Shown: positions 1-5,217 of the stretch, piece by piece | Layout: every line of letters starts with the position of its first letter | How positions within the stretch are numbered: the stretch's first letter is position 1 | Origin: Actinomycetes bacterium | GTDB taxonomy: Bacteria; Actinomycetota; Actinomycetes; Actinomycetales; Microbacteriaceae | DNA length: 5,467 bases | Assembly: GCA_023390155.1 (NCBI GenBank) | Contig: JAEWDJ010000311.1 | Coordinates: forward strand, 1-5,467 | Reading direction: 5' to 3' | The notes under the pieces: model-generated | The model's database searches: none | Seen by the model: the letters and a program-made list of their open reading frames with translations, nothing else | Told to the model about the DNA's origin: nothing | Program-made: the position numbers and the translations under genes

Positions 1-12
1 CGCTCGGGCCAT
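1..12 (-). CDS. Possible first codons of a leftward gene cut by the window edge
   Basis: On the minus strand an ATG at 12-10 opens a frame that reads Met-Ala-Arg-Ala before the window ends. A GGGAGG Shine-Dalgarno-like block lies at 26-21, eight bases upstream of this ATG, which is good spacing. A second ATG at 20-18 touches the GGGAGG block and is too close to it to be the start. A gene divergent from purD would fit the 140-base non-coding gap. Only four codons are visible, so no product can be named and the call rests on the ribosome binding site alone. Confidence 0.3.
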
Positions 13-122
13 GCGTCCATCCTCCCACCGGGGGCCGTCGCCGCCGCGCGGCCGGTGTCCGCCCGCCGGGCCACCGCGTGCACACGCCCCGTCCGCGACC
101 TCCCACCGATCGCGCGACCGCA

Positions 123-155
123 CGCCCCTCCCCGGCCCTCTAGCATGGTCGCGTG
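123..155 (+). promoter_or_regulatory. purD promoter, leaderless type
   Basis: A TAGCAT -10 box (141-146) is followed by six bases and then the GTG start codon at 153. Transcription normally begins about seven bases after the -10 box, so the mRNA would start at or beside the GTG and carry no 5' leader. No Shine-Dalgarno sequence precedes the GTG, which agrees. No good -35 hexamer is visible at 17-18 bp spacing. The 10-mer CGCCCCTCCC at 123-132, 18 bp ahead of the -10 box measured start to start, recurs at the same spacing before purC (3773-3782). Confidence 0.6.
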
Positions 156-1406
156 AAGATTCTCGTCCTCGGTTCCGGTGCCCGCGAGCACGCCATCATC
201 ACCGCCCTCCTCGCGGAGGAGGCGGGGCACCAGATCGTCGCCGCTCCCGGCAACGCGGGGATCGCGGCCGACGTCGCCGTCGACACCGCCCTCGATCCGC
301 TGGACGGTGCGGCGGTCGCCGAGTACGCGATCGAGAACGGCATCGAGCTCGTCGTCATCGGCCCGGAGGCCCCGCTGGTCGCGGGCGTCGCCGACCCGGT
401 GCGCACGCGCGGCATCCCGGTCTTCGGCCCGGGCAAAGCGGCGGCGCAGCTCGAGGGCTCGAAGACCTTCGCGAAGCGGATCATGGAGGCAGCCGGCGTC
501 CCGACCGGACGCGCGGTCCGCGCCGGCACCCTCGCCGAGGTGGAGGCCGCCCTCGACGACCTAGGCGCCCCCTACGTCATCAAGGCCGACGGCCTCGCGG
601 CGGGCAAGGGCGTGCTGGTCACCGAGGACCGCGCCGCCGCGCTCGCCCACGCCGAGCACTACCTCACGCAGGGCGGCGTGCTGATCGAGGAGTTCCTGGA
701 CGGCCAGGAGGTGTCCCTCTTCCTCGTGAGCGACGGGCACAATGTGCTCCCCCTCAGCCCCGCGCAGGACTACAAGCGGCTCCTCGACGGCGACGCAGGC
801 CCCAACACCGGCGGCATGGGCGCGTACTCGCCGCTGCCGTGGCTGCCGGAGACCTTCGTCGACGAGGTCATCGACACCGTGGCGCTGCCGACCGTGCGTC
901 AGCTGGCGGTCGAGCAGACGCCGTTCATCGGCCTCCTCTACTGCGGCCTGATCGTGACCGAGCGCGGCATCCGCGTCATCGAGTTCAACGCGCGCTTCGG
1001 CGACCCGGAGACCCAGGTCGTGCTGCCCCGCCTCGTCACGCCGCTGTCGTCGCTGCTCTACGCGGCGGCCACCGGGGCGCTCGGCGGGATGCCGCGTCCC
1101 GAGTTCGCGCTGGACACCGCCGTGACGGTCGTCGTCGCGAGCGAGGGCTACCCGGAGGCGCCGCTCACCGGTCGCCCGATCACCGGTCTGGAGGCCGCGC
1201 TGGAGGTGCCGGAGGTGACGATCGCGCACGCGGCGACCGCCCGCGACGCGTCGGGTGCGCTGGTGGCCACCGGCGGCCGGGTGCTCTCGGTCGTCGCCCG
1301 CGGAACGACCTTCGCCGAGGCGCGCGAGCGCGCCTACGCGGCCGTCGGCCGCATCGACCTCCCCGGCTCCCAGCACCGCACGGACATCGCCGCGCGCGTC
1401 TCCTGA
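153..1406 (+). CDS. purD: Phosphoribosylamine--glycine ligase (GAR synthetase)
   Basis: This enzyme joins 5-phosphoribosylamine to glycine with ATP, giving glycinamide ribonucleotide. It is the second step of de novo IMP synthesis and acts in the cytosol. The 417-residue product is full length for bacterial PurD (about 420-430). The N-terminal domain starts with GSGAREHA (residues 7-14). The ATP-grasp domain shows KADGLAAGKGV (144-154) and PNTGGMGAYSP (217-227). The PurD signature RFGDPETQ lies at 281-288, followed by a normal C-terminal domain ending near the usual GxxxRxDIA motif. The GTG start at 153 gives exactly the conserved MKILVLGSGAREHA opening, and the leaderless-type promoter supports it. 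The gene stands alone: the next gene is on the other strand and ends 70 bp after its stop. No inactivating change is seen. Confidence 0.97.
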   Translation: MKILVLGSGAREHAIITALLAEEAGHQIVAAPGNAGIAADVAVDTALDPLDGAAVAEYAIENGIELVVIGPEAPLVAGVADPVRTRGIPVFGPGKAAAQLEGSKTFAKRIMEAAGVPTGRAVRAGTLAEVEAALDDLGAPYVIKADGLAAGKGVLVTEDRAAALAHAEHYLTQGGVLIEEFLDGQEVSLFLVSDGHNVLPLSPAQDYKRLLDGDAGPNTGGMGAYSPLPWLPETFVDEVIDTVALPTVRQLAVEQTPFIGLLYCGLIVTERGIRVIEFNARFGDPETQVVLPRLVTPLSSLLYAAATGALGGMPRPEFALDTAVTVVVASEGYPEAPLTGRPITGLEAALEVPEVTIAHAATARDASGALVATGGRVLSVVARGTTFAEARERAYAAVGRIDLPGSQHRTDIAARVS

Positions 1407-1456
1407 GCATCCGGGCGGCTGATCCTCCGCCGTCTCGACGCTCCGGACCCCACCTT

Positions 1457-1471
1457 GCGCCGTCTCGGCGC
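1457..1471. terminator. Small hairpin between convergent purD and alditol oxidase genes
   Basis: GCGCCG (1457-1462) and CGGCGC (1466-1471) form a perfect six-base-pair stem with a TCT loop, in the 70-bp gap between two genes that meet tail to tail. A second short inverted repeat, CCTC...GAGG (1475-1486), overlaps the stop codon of the leftward gene. There is no T-run on either side, so this is at best a T-less hairpin terminator of the kind seen in high-GC actinobacteria. The stem is short and such matches are frequent by chance at this GC content. Confidence 0.35.
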
Positions 1472-1476
1472 GGGCC

Positions 1477-2751
1477 TCAGCCGAGGAGGCGGGTGAGGAA
1501 GGGGTTGCGGAAGCGGGAGTCGGGGTCGAAGGAGGCCGCGAGCGCACGGAAGTCGGCGAGGCGCGGGTAGAGCGTCGGGACGACGCCGGCCAGGTCGAGG
1601 TAGAGCTTGCCCCAGTGCGGGCGCGCGCCGAGCGGGAACAAAGCGTCCTCGAGGGCGGGGAGCACGGCCTCCACGCCGGCCTGATCGCGCAGCCAGGTGA
1701 AGTGGAGGCCGACCACGTCGGTGCCGTAGGCGCTCGACAGCCAGAGGTCGTCGGCCGCGGCCGTGCGGATCTCGCTGATCTGCAGCACGGGCGCGATCAG
1801 CGGGCCGAGCGCGCGCACGGCCTCGATCGCGGCGACCGCGTTCGCGCGCGGGACGAGGTACTCCGACTGGATCTCCTCGCCGTTCGACGGCGTGAACTCG
1901 AACCGGAAGTGCGCGAGCCGCTCGCTCCAGGGGCCGGGGACGCCGAGCTGCTCGGTGGTGTTGCGCACGTCCATCGTCGCGATCATGTGCCGGGGTTCGG
2001 TCAGCGCCGGGGCGCCGAAAAAGTCGTCGCCGGCGGCGGTGGCCGTGCCGACGGCGGTGGACGCGCCGGCGCCCGGGTCGGCGAGCTCCTTGATCCACGC
2101 CAGGCTCACCGTCTCCTCCGCCCAGGTCGTGAAGAGGGAGACGCTGTAGGCCGCCGAGGTGACCTCGTCGAACCGGCCGGTGACGGCCTCCCACGGCAGC
2201 CCGCCGAACAGGCGCTGGCGCACGGTGTAGGTGGGGCGGATGTCGAGCGTGACCTCCAGCACGACGCCGAGTGCGCCGAGCGAGACGACGGCGCCGTCGA
2301 AGCCCTCGTCGCCGCGGTGCAGCTCCACGATCTCGCCGTCCGCGCGCAGGATGCTGAGCCCGGCCACCGCGGTCGCGAGCGTGCCGTTGCGGTCGCCCGA
2401 GCCGTGGGTGGAGGTCGCGATCGCCCCGGCGACGGAGATGTGCGGGAGCGACGCGAGATTGTGCAGGGCCCAGCCGGCGGCCTCCAGCTCGCGGGCGAGG
2501 TCGCCGTAGCGCACACCGCCGCCGACGGTCGCGGTGCGCGCCTCCGCGTCGATGCGCACGGTCGCCGGCAGGCCCGCGGTGCTGACCAGCAGGTCGTCGG
2601 TGTCGGCGAGGTCGTTGAACGAGTGCCGGCTGCCGAGGGCCCGCACGGAGGAGGCGCCCGCGATGAGCGCACGCAACTCGTCCACGCTCCCCGGCGTCGC
2701 GATACGGCTCGCGCCGTAACGGTAGTTGCCGGCCCAGTTCCATTCGCCCAC
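1477..2751 (-). CDS. aldO: FAD-linked alditol oxidase (AldO family)
   Basis: Probably oxidises a sugar alcohol such as xylitol or sorbitol at C1 to the aldose, passing electrons to O2 to give H2O2; no signal peptide is visible, so cytosolic. The 424-residue product closely resembles, from memory, Streptomyces coelicolor AldO (about 418 residues). The FAD-binding half shows RALGSRHSFN (37-46), where His43 matches the covalent FAD-linking histidine, VGGGVRY (76-82) and ASLPHISVAG (100-109). The substrate half shows QLGVPGPWSERLAHFR (268-283), SEIRT (326-330), FTW (351-353) and HWGK (379-382). Ser101, Glu327, Arg329, Thr352 and Lys382 correspond to the AldO polyol-binding residues as I recall them, all retained. 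Oddity: Arg42 replaces the glycine before the FAD histidine of AldO. The GTG start at 2751 is chosen over one at 2802 because AAGGAGGA precedes it and the conserved region begins at once (WNWAGNY). Exact substrate is unknown; D-arabinono-lactone oxidase is a related but less likely reading. Confidence 0.88.
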   Translation of the reverse strand: MGEWNWAGNYRYGASRIATPGSVDELRALIAGASSVRALGSRHSFNDLADTDDLLVSTAGLPATVRIDAEARTATVGGGVRYGDLARELEAAGWALHNLASLPHISVAGAIATSTHGSGDRNGTLATAVAGLSILRADGEIVELHRGDEGFDGAVVSLGALGVVLEVTLDIRPTYTVRQRLFGGLPWEAVTGRFDEVTSAAYSVSLFTTWAEETVSLAWIKELADPGAGASTAVGTATAAGDDFFGAPALTEPRHMIATMDVRNTTEQLGVPGPWSERLAHFRFEFTPSNGEEIQSEYLVPRANAVAAIEAVRALGPLIAPVLQISEIRTAAADDLWLSSAYGTDVVGLHFTWLRDQAGVEAVLPALEDALFPLGARPHWGKLYLDLAGVVPTLYPRLADFRALAASFDPDSRFRNPFLTRLLG

Positions 2752-2755
2752 GTGG

Positions 2756-2763
2756 TCCTCCTT
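2756..2763 (-). promoter_or_regulatory. Ribosome binding site deciding the alditol oxidase start
   Basis: On the minus strand AAGGAGGA (2763-2756) lies four bases before the GTG at 2751-2749, a near-consensus Shine-Dalgarno at workable spacing. It sits inside the longer open frame beginning at 2802. That frame would add 17 charged residues absent from recalled AldO homologues, so this site marks the true start. Confidence 0.75.
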
Positions 2764-2804
2764 CGCACCGGTACGCGGTCCTCCGCGCTCCTTCGACCGC
2801 ACTC

Positions 2805-2810
2805 AGTCTA
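2805..2810 (-). promoter_or_regulatory. Candidate -10 box for the alditol oxidase gene
   Basis: On the minus strand TAGACT (2810-2805) fits the actinobacterial TANNNT -10 pattern. Initiation about seven bases on, near 2798, would leave a leader of roughly 47 bases that includes the AAGGAGGA site. It would also exclude the alternative GTG at 2802 from the mRNA. No recognisable -35 hexamer is seen 17-18 bp upstream, so the call is tentative. Confidence 0.4.
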
Positions 2811-2913
2811 GGGATGTGAACGTGCGCATCGCGACGCCGCGAATCGGTCGGGATCGGGCCTAGCCGCGGCCGGTGGCACGCCGGTAGCGTTCGCCGTGAA
2901 ACGGGACCGAGCG

Positions 2914-2932
2914 CGGCGGCGGAGCGCCGTCG
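2914..2932 (+). other. Hairpin in the presumed 5' leader of the DUF6325-type gene
   Basis: CGGCGGCG (2914-2921) and CGCCGTCG (2925-2932) pair as an eight-base stem, including one G-U pair in RNA, around a GAG loop. It lies about 16 bases ahead of the purine-rich ribosome binding region (about 2946-2954). A weak TAGCGT -10 candidate at 2885-2890 would put it inside the transcript. It could influence translation or mRNA stability, but this is inference and GC-rich hairpins are common here. Confidence 0.35.
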
Positions 2933-2957
2933 GCGCCATCCAGAGAAGAGGGGAACC

Positions 2958-3410
2958 GTGGCCGAATTGGAGTATGGGCCGGCGGAGTTCATCGTCGCCC
3001 AGTTCGACGGGGACCGGCCGTCCGCCGGCATCGTCGAGGCCATCCTGGACCTCGTCGCGAGCGGCACCGTCCGCCTGCTCGACCTGCTGTTCATCACGCG
3101 CTCGAGTGACGGGACGGTCGAGATCCTCGAACTCGCCGAGATCGGCGACGAGATCGGGATGACGGACGTCGTGCTGGAGGCCGACGGCCTGGCCGGCGAG
3201 GAGGACGTCTCCGACGTCAGCGACCTGATCGAGCCGGGCCGCGGTGGTGCGGTGCTGGTGATCGAGCACCTGTGGGCCAAGACCCTGGCGAGCCGTCTCT
3301 TCGAGGCGGGCGGCCAGGTCGTGCACACGGAGCGCATCCCCGCCCCGGTGGTCAACGCCATCGTCGCGGGCGAGTTCGACGAGGACGCGCCGGTCGGCGC
3401 GGTGGAGTGA
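2958..3410 (+). CDS. DUF6325-type protein of unknown function
   Basis: A 150-residue acidic protein with no known reaction. It resembles the actinobacterial DUF6325 family (related to DUF1269) by recall: an ELEYGP opening (residues 3-8), a LLDLLFI stretch (40-46) followed by an acidic VEILELAEI segment (54-62), a hydrophobic AVLVIEHLWA core (98-107), and the ERIPAPVVNA motif (125-134) near the C-terminus. No signal peptide, clear membrane segment or catalytic motif is visible. The GTG start at 2958 follows AGAGGGGAA at rather short spacing, and the family opening follows at once. The downstream SHOCT gene begins 10 bp after the stop, and its Shine-Dalgarno overlaps this stop codon, so the two are almost certainly co-transcribed and translationally linked. 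Family members are commonly recalled next to SHOCT genes, which suggests a joint role, perhaps at the envelope or in stress, but that is inference. Confidence 0.8.
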   Translation: MAELEYGPAEFIVAQFDGDRPSAGIVEAILDLVASGTVRLLDLLFITRSSDGTVEILELAEIGDEIGMTDVVLEADGLAGEEDVSDVSDLIEPGRGGAVLVIEHLWAKTLASRLFEAGGQVVHTERIPAPVVNAIVAGEFDEDAPVGAVE

Positions 3411-3420
3411 GGAGCAGATC

Positions 3421-3771
3421 ATGCCGTTGAGAAGGATGGGCCGCCCGGGCCTGATCGGGATGGCCGCGCGCACCGCGGTCGTGGCGGGGACGGCCACCGC
3501 CGTGTCCGGGAGCGTGCAGCGCCACCAGCAGCAGAAGGCGCAGGACCAGTGGGAGCAGGAGCAGTACGAGGCCCAGCAGCAGCAGGCGCAGATGCAGGCG
3601 GCGGCCCAGCAGGCGGCAGCCCAGCAGGCGGCCGCAGCTCCCCCGCCTGCGGCGGCCGCGGCTCCGGGCGGCGACCTCATGGCGCAGCTCCAGCAGCTCG
3701 CGACCATGCACACGCAGGGCCTGCTCTCCGACGAGGAGTTCGCGGCGGCGAAGGCCAAGCTGCTCGGCTGA
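3421..3771 (+). CDS. Small SHOCT-domain protein with Q/A-rich linker
   Basis: A 116-residue protein of unknown function in three parts. The N-terminus is basic (RRMGR, 4-8), followed by a small-residue, mildly hydrophobic stretch (about 10-31) containing MAARTAVVAGTATAVSG, which could associate with the membrane. A linker at about 33-83 is dominated by glutamine and alanine, starts with a charged QQQKAQDQWEQEQYE stretch likely to form a helix or coiled coil, and ends in Ala/Pro. The last 32 residues form a SHOCT domain: DLMAQLQQLATMHTQGLLSDEEF then AAAKAKLLG, with the typical helix, G-[LI]-[LI]-[ST]-[DE]-E-E-F turn and second helix. SHOCT is thought to mediate oligomerisation. The ATG at 3421 has AGGAG (3410-3414) six bases upstream, overlapping the stop of the preceding gene. 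The N-terminal pattern is recalled from other SHOCT proteins partnered with DUF6325. Confidence 0.85.
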   Translation: MPLRRMGRPGLIGMAARTAVVAGTATAVSGSVQRHQQQKAQDQWEQEQYEAQQQQAQMQAAAQQAAAQQAAAAPPPAAAAAPGGDLMAQLQQLATMHTQGLLSDEEFAAAKAKLLG

Positions 3772-3772
3772 G

Positions 3773-3805
3773 CGCCCCTCCCGCTGCCCCTACGATGGAC
3801 GGGTG
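3773..3805 (+). promoter_or_regulatory. purC promoter, leaderless type
   Basis: TACGAT (3791-3796) is a -10 box placed exactly six bases before the GTG start at 3803, the same geometry as purD. No Shine-Dalgarno precedes the GTG, so a leaderless mRNA is expected. CTGAGC at 3768-3773 is a weak TTGACA-like -35 at 17 bp spacing; it falls on the stop codon of the SHOCT gene. CGCCCCTCCC at 3773-3782 repeats the purD upstream 10-mer at the same distance from the -10 box. Purine gene transcription can therefore start independently of the upstream pair. Confidence 0.6.
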
Positions 3806-4711
3806 AGCGAACTGGCGGGATGGGTCCACAGCTATTCGGGCAAGGTCCGAGACCTCTACGTGCCCGAGGGCGCGACCGGGCTCGGCGACGCCGATGCGGT
3901 GCTGGTCGTCGCGAGCGACCGCGTCAGCGCGTTCGACCACGTGCTCGAGCCGGGCATCCCGGGCAAGGGCGAGCTGCTGACGGCGCTCAGCCTGTGGTGG
4001 TTCGACCAGCTGGACGACGTGCCGAACCACCTCGTGCCCGATCACGCCCTGAGCAGCGACGGCGACGGCGTCGTGGAGCGCATCCCGGCGGAGGTCTCCG
4101 GCCGCGCCATGCTGGTGAAGCCGCTCGACATGTTCCCGATCGAGTGCGTCGTGCGCGGCTACCTCACCGGCAGCGGCTGGGCGGAGTACCAGGCCAGCCG
4201 GAGCGTGTGCGGCATCCCGCTGCCCGACGGCCTGAGCAACGGCGACCGCCTGCCCGAGCCGCTCTACACCCCCGCGTGGAAGGCGCCGCTCGGCGAGCAC
4301 GACGAGAACATCAGCTTCGAGCGCACCGTCGAGCTCGTCGGGCCGCAGATCGCCGAGGAGCTGCGCCGACTCTCCCTGCAGGTCTACTCGCGTGCGGCCG
4401 CCATCGCGGAGGAGCGCGGCGTCATCATCGCGGACACCAAGTTCGAATTCGGAGCCGACCGCGCCACCGGCGAGATCACCCTCGCCGACGAAGTGCTCAC
4501 CAGCGACTCCAGCCGCTACTGGGACGCCCGCGTCTACGCCACGGCCCCCACGGCCGAGCAGCGGATGGCCAGCTTCGACAAGCAGATCGTGCGCGACTGG
4601 CTCGCCGCCAACTGGGACAAGACCGGCACGCCCCCCGAACTGCCGGCCGAGATCGTGGAGCGGACGACCGCCCGCTACCGGGAGCTGCTGGAGCGGCTGA
4701 CCGGGGGGTAG
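3803..4711 (+). CDS. purC: Phosphoribosylaminoimidazole-succinocarboxamide synthase (SAICAR synthetase)
   Basis: This enzyme condenses CAIR with aspartate using ATP to form SAICAR, a later step of the same pathway as PurD. The 302-residue product is a normal length for the monofunctional actinobacterial enzyme. SGKVRDLY (12-19) is the N-terminal nucleotide-binding loop and VASDRVSAFDHVL (36-48) the conserved core. FPIECVVRGYLTGS (111-124) matches SAICAR signature 1, and IADTKFEFG (209-217) matches signature 2. GEHDENISFE (164-173) and the C-terminal SFDKQIVRDWL (257-267) are also family-typical. Two small departures from the pattern I recall are Trp159 in TPAWK, where threonine is usual, and Ser234 in VLTSDSSR, where proline is usual. 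The GTG start is supported by the leaderless promoter and by the motif spacing. The usual companions purS, purQ and purL do not follow; a repeat array does. Confidence 0.97.
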   Translation: MSELAGWVHSYSGKVRDLYVPEGATGLGDADAVLVVASDRVSAFDHVLEPGIPGKGELLTALSLWWFDQLDDVPNHLVPDHALSSDGDGVVERIPAEVSGRAMLVKPLDMFPIECVVRGYLTGSGWAEYQASRSVCGIPLPDGLSNGDRLPEPLYTPAWKAPLGEHDENISFERTVELVGPQIAEELRRLSLQVYSRAAAIAEERGVIIADTKFEFGADRATGEITLADEVLTSDSSRYWDARVYATAPTAEQRMASFDKQIVRDWLAANWDKTGTPPELPAEIVERTTARYRELLERLTGG

Positions 4712-4717
4712 GGAGCG

Positions 4718-4730
4718 CGGGCGGCGCCCG
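4718..4730 (+). terminator. Weak hairpin just after purC
   Basis: CGGGC (4718-4722) and GCCCG (4726-4730) form a five-base stem with a GGC loop, starting seven bases after the purC stop. There is no T-run. The position suits a transcript end, but the stem is short and easily arises by chance at this GC content. Termination may instead occur in the repeat hairpins downstream. Confidence 0.3.
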
Positions 4731-4781
4731 AGGGGGCCGGCTTGGCGGGGGTGGCTGGCGTCAGCGCGGGGCCGCCCGTCG

Positions 4782-4925
4782 CCAACGGAGGAGATCGCCG
4801 CCCTGGCCGGCCTCCACCTCCTCCGTTCCCCGTCGACACGCCGCCGCGCGGGAGGGAACCCCTCCCTTCGCGACAGAGCTGCCCGGGCCGGCAGGACTGG
4901 CCGGCCTAGGCGCGGGCCGCACGCC
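4782..4925. repeat. Repeat copy 1
   Basis: 144 bp. Hairpin A arms lie at 4784-4793 and 4818-4827 (perfect 10 bp, 24-base loop). Hairpin B arms lie at 4850-4856 and 4860-4866 (perfect 7 bp, AAC loop), flanked by CGCG on both sides that can extend the stem across a small internal loop. It is the most divergent full copy in the terminal link, where CACGCC replaces CCCGTCGCC-type sequence. Confidence 0.88.
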
Positions 4926-5070
4926 CCAACGGAGGAGATCGCAGCCCTCGCGGGCCTCCACCTCCTCCGTTCCCCGTCGACACGCCGCCGCGCGGGAGGG
5001 AACCCCTCCCTTCGCGACACAGCCGCCCGGGCCGGCAGGACTGGCCGATGTAGGCGCGGGCCGCCCGTCG
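4926..5070. repeat. Repeat copy 2
   Basis: 145 bp, the best candidate for the basic unit length. Hairpin A arms lie at 4928-4937 and 4962-4971 and hairpin B arms at 4994-5000 and 5004-5010; both are perfect. Confidence 0.88.
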
Positions 5071-5217
5071 CCAACGGAGGAGATCGCATCCCCCCGCGGG
5101 CCTCCACCTCGTCCGTCCCCCGTCGACACGCCGCCGCGCGGGAGGGAAACCCCTCCCTCCGCGACAGAGCCGCCCGGGCCGGCAGGACTGGCCGACGTAG
5201 GCGCGGGCCGCCCGTCG
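5071..5217. repeat. Repeat copy 3
   Basis: 147 bp, with one extra base in the loop of hairpin A and one in the loop of hairpin B (AAAC at 5147-5150). The right arm of hairpin A (5108-5117) carries two substitutions that break perfect pairing with 5073-5082. Hairpin B arms, 5140-5146 and 5151-5157, stay perfect. Confidence 0.88.

Noticed and set aside
11..1570. A 519-codon plus-strand frame overlapping purD in another phase
   Set aside because: The product is an Arg/Gly/Pro-rich shadow with no family pattern, while purD in its own frame carries every expected motif.
1615..2811. A long plus-strand frame opposite the alditol oxidase
   Set aside because: Its composition is typical of an antisense shadow, and the minus-strand frame holds all the AldO motifs and a strong ribosome binding site.
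3803..4711. Continuous operon from the DUF6325-type gene into purC
   Set aside because: The 31-bp gap would permit read-through, but purC has its own -10 box in exact leaderless position and no ribosome binding site, so I treat it as a separate unit, with read-through possible.
4787..4793. GGAGGAG as a ribosome binding site for small genes within the repeats
   Set aside because: No start codon follows at suitable spacing in the plus direction, and the sequence is explained as one arm of an inverted repeat.
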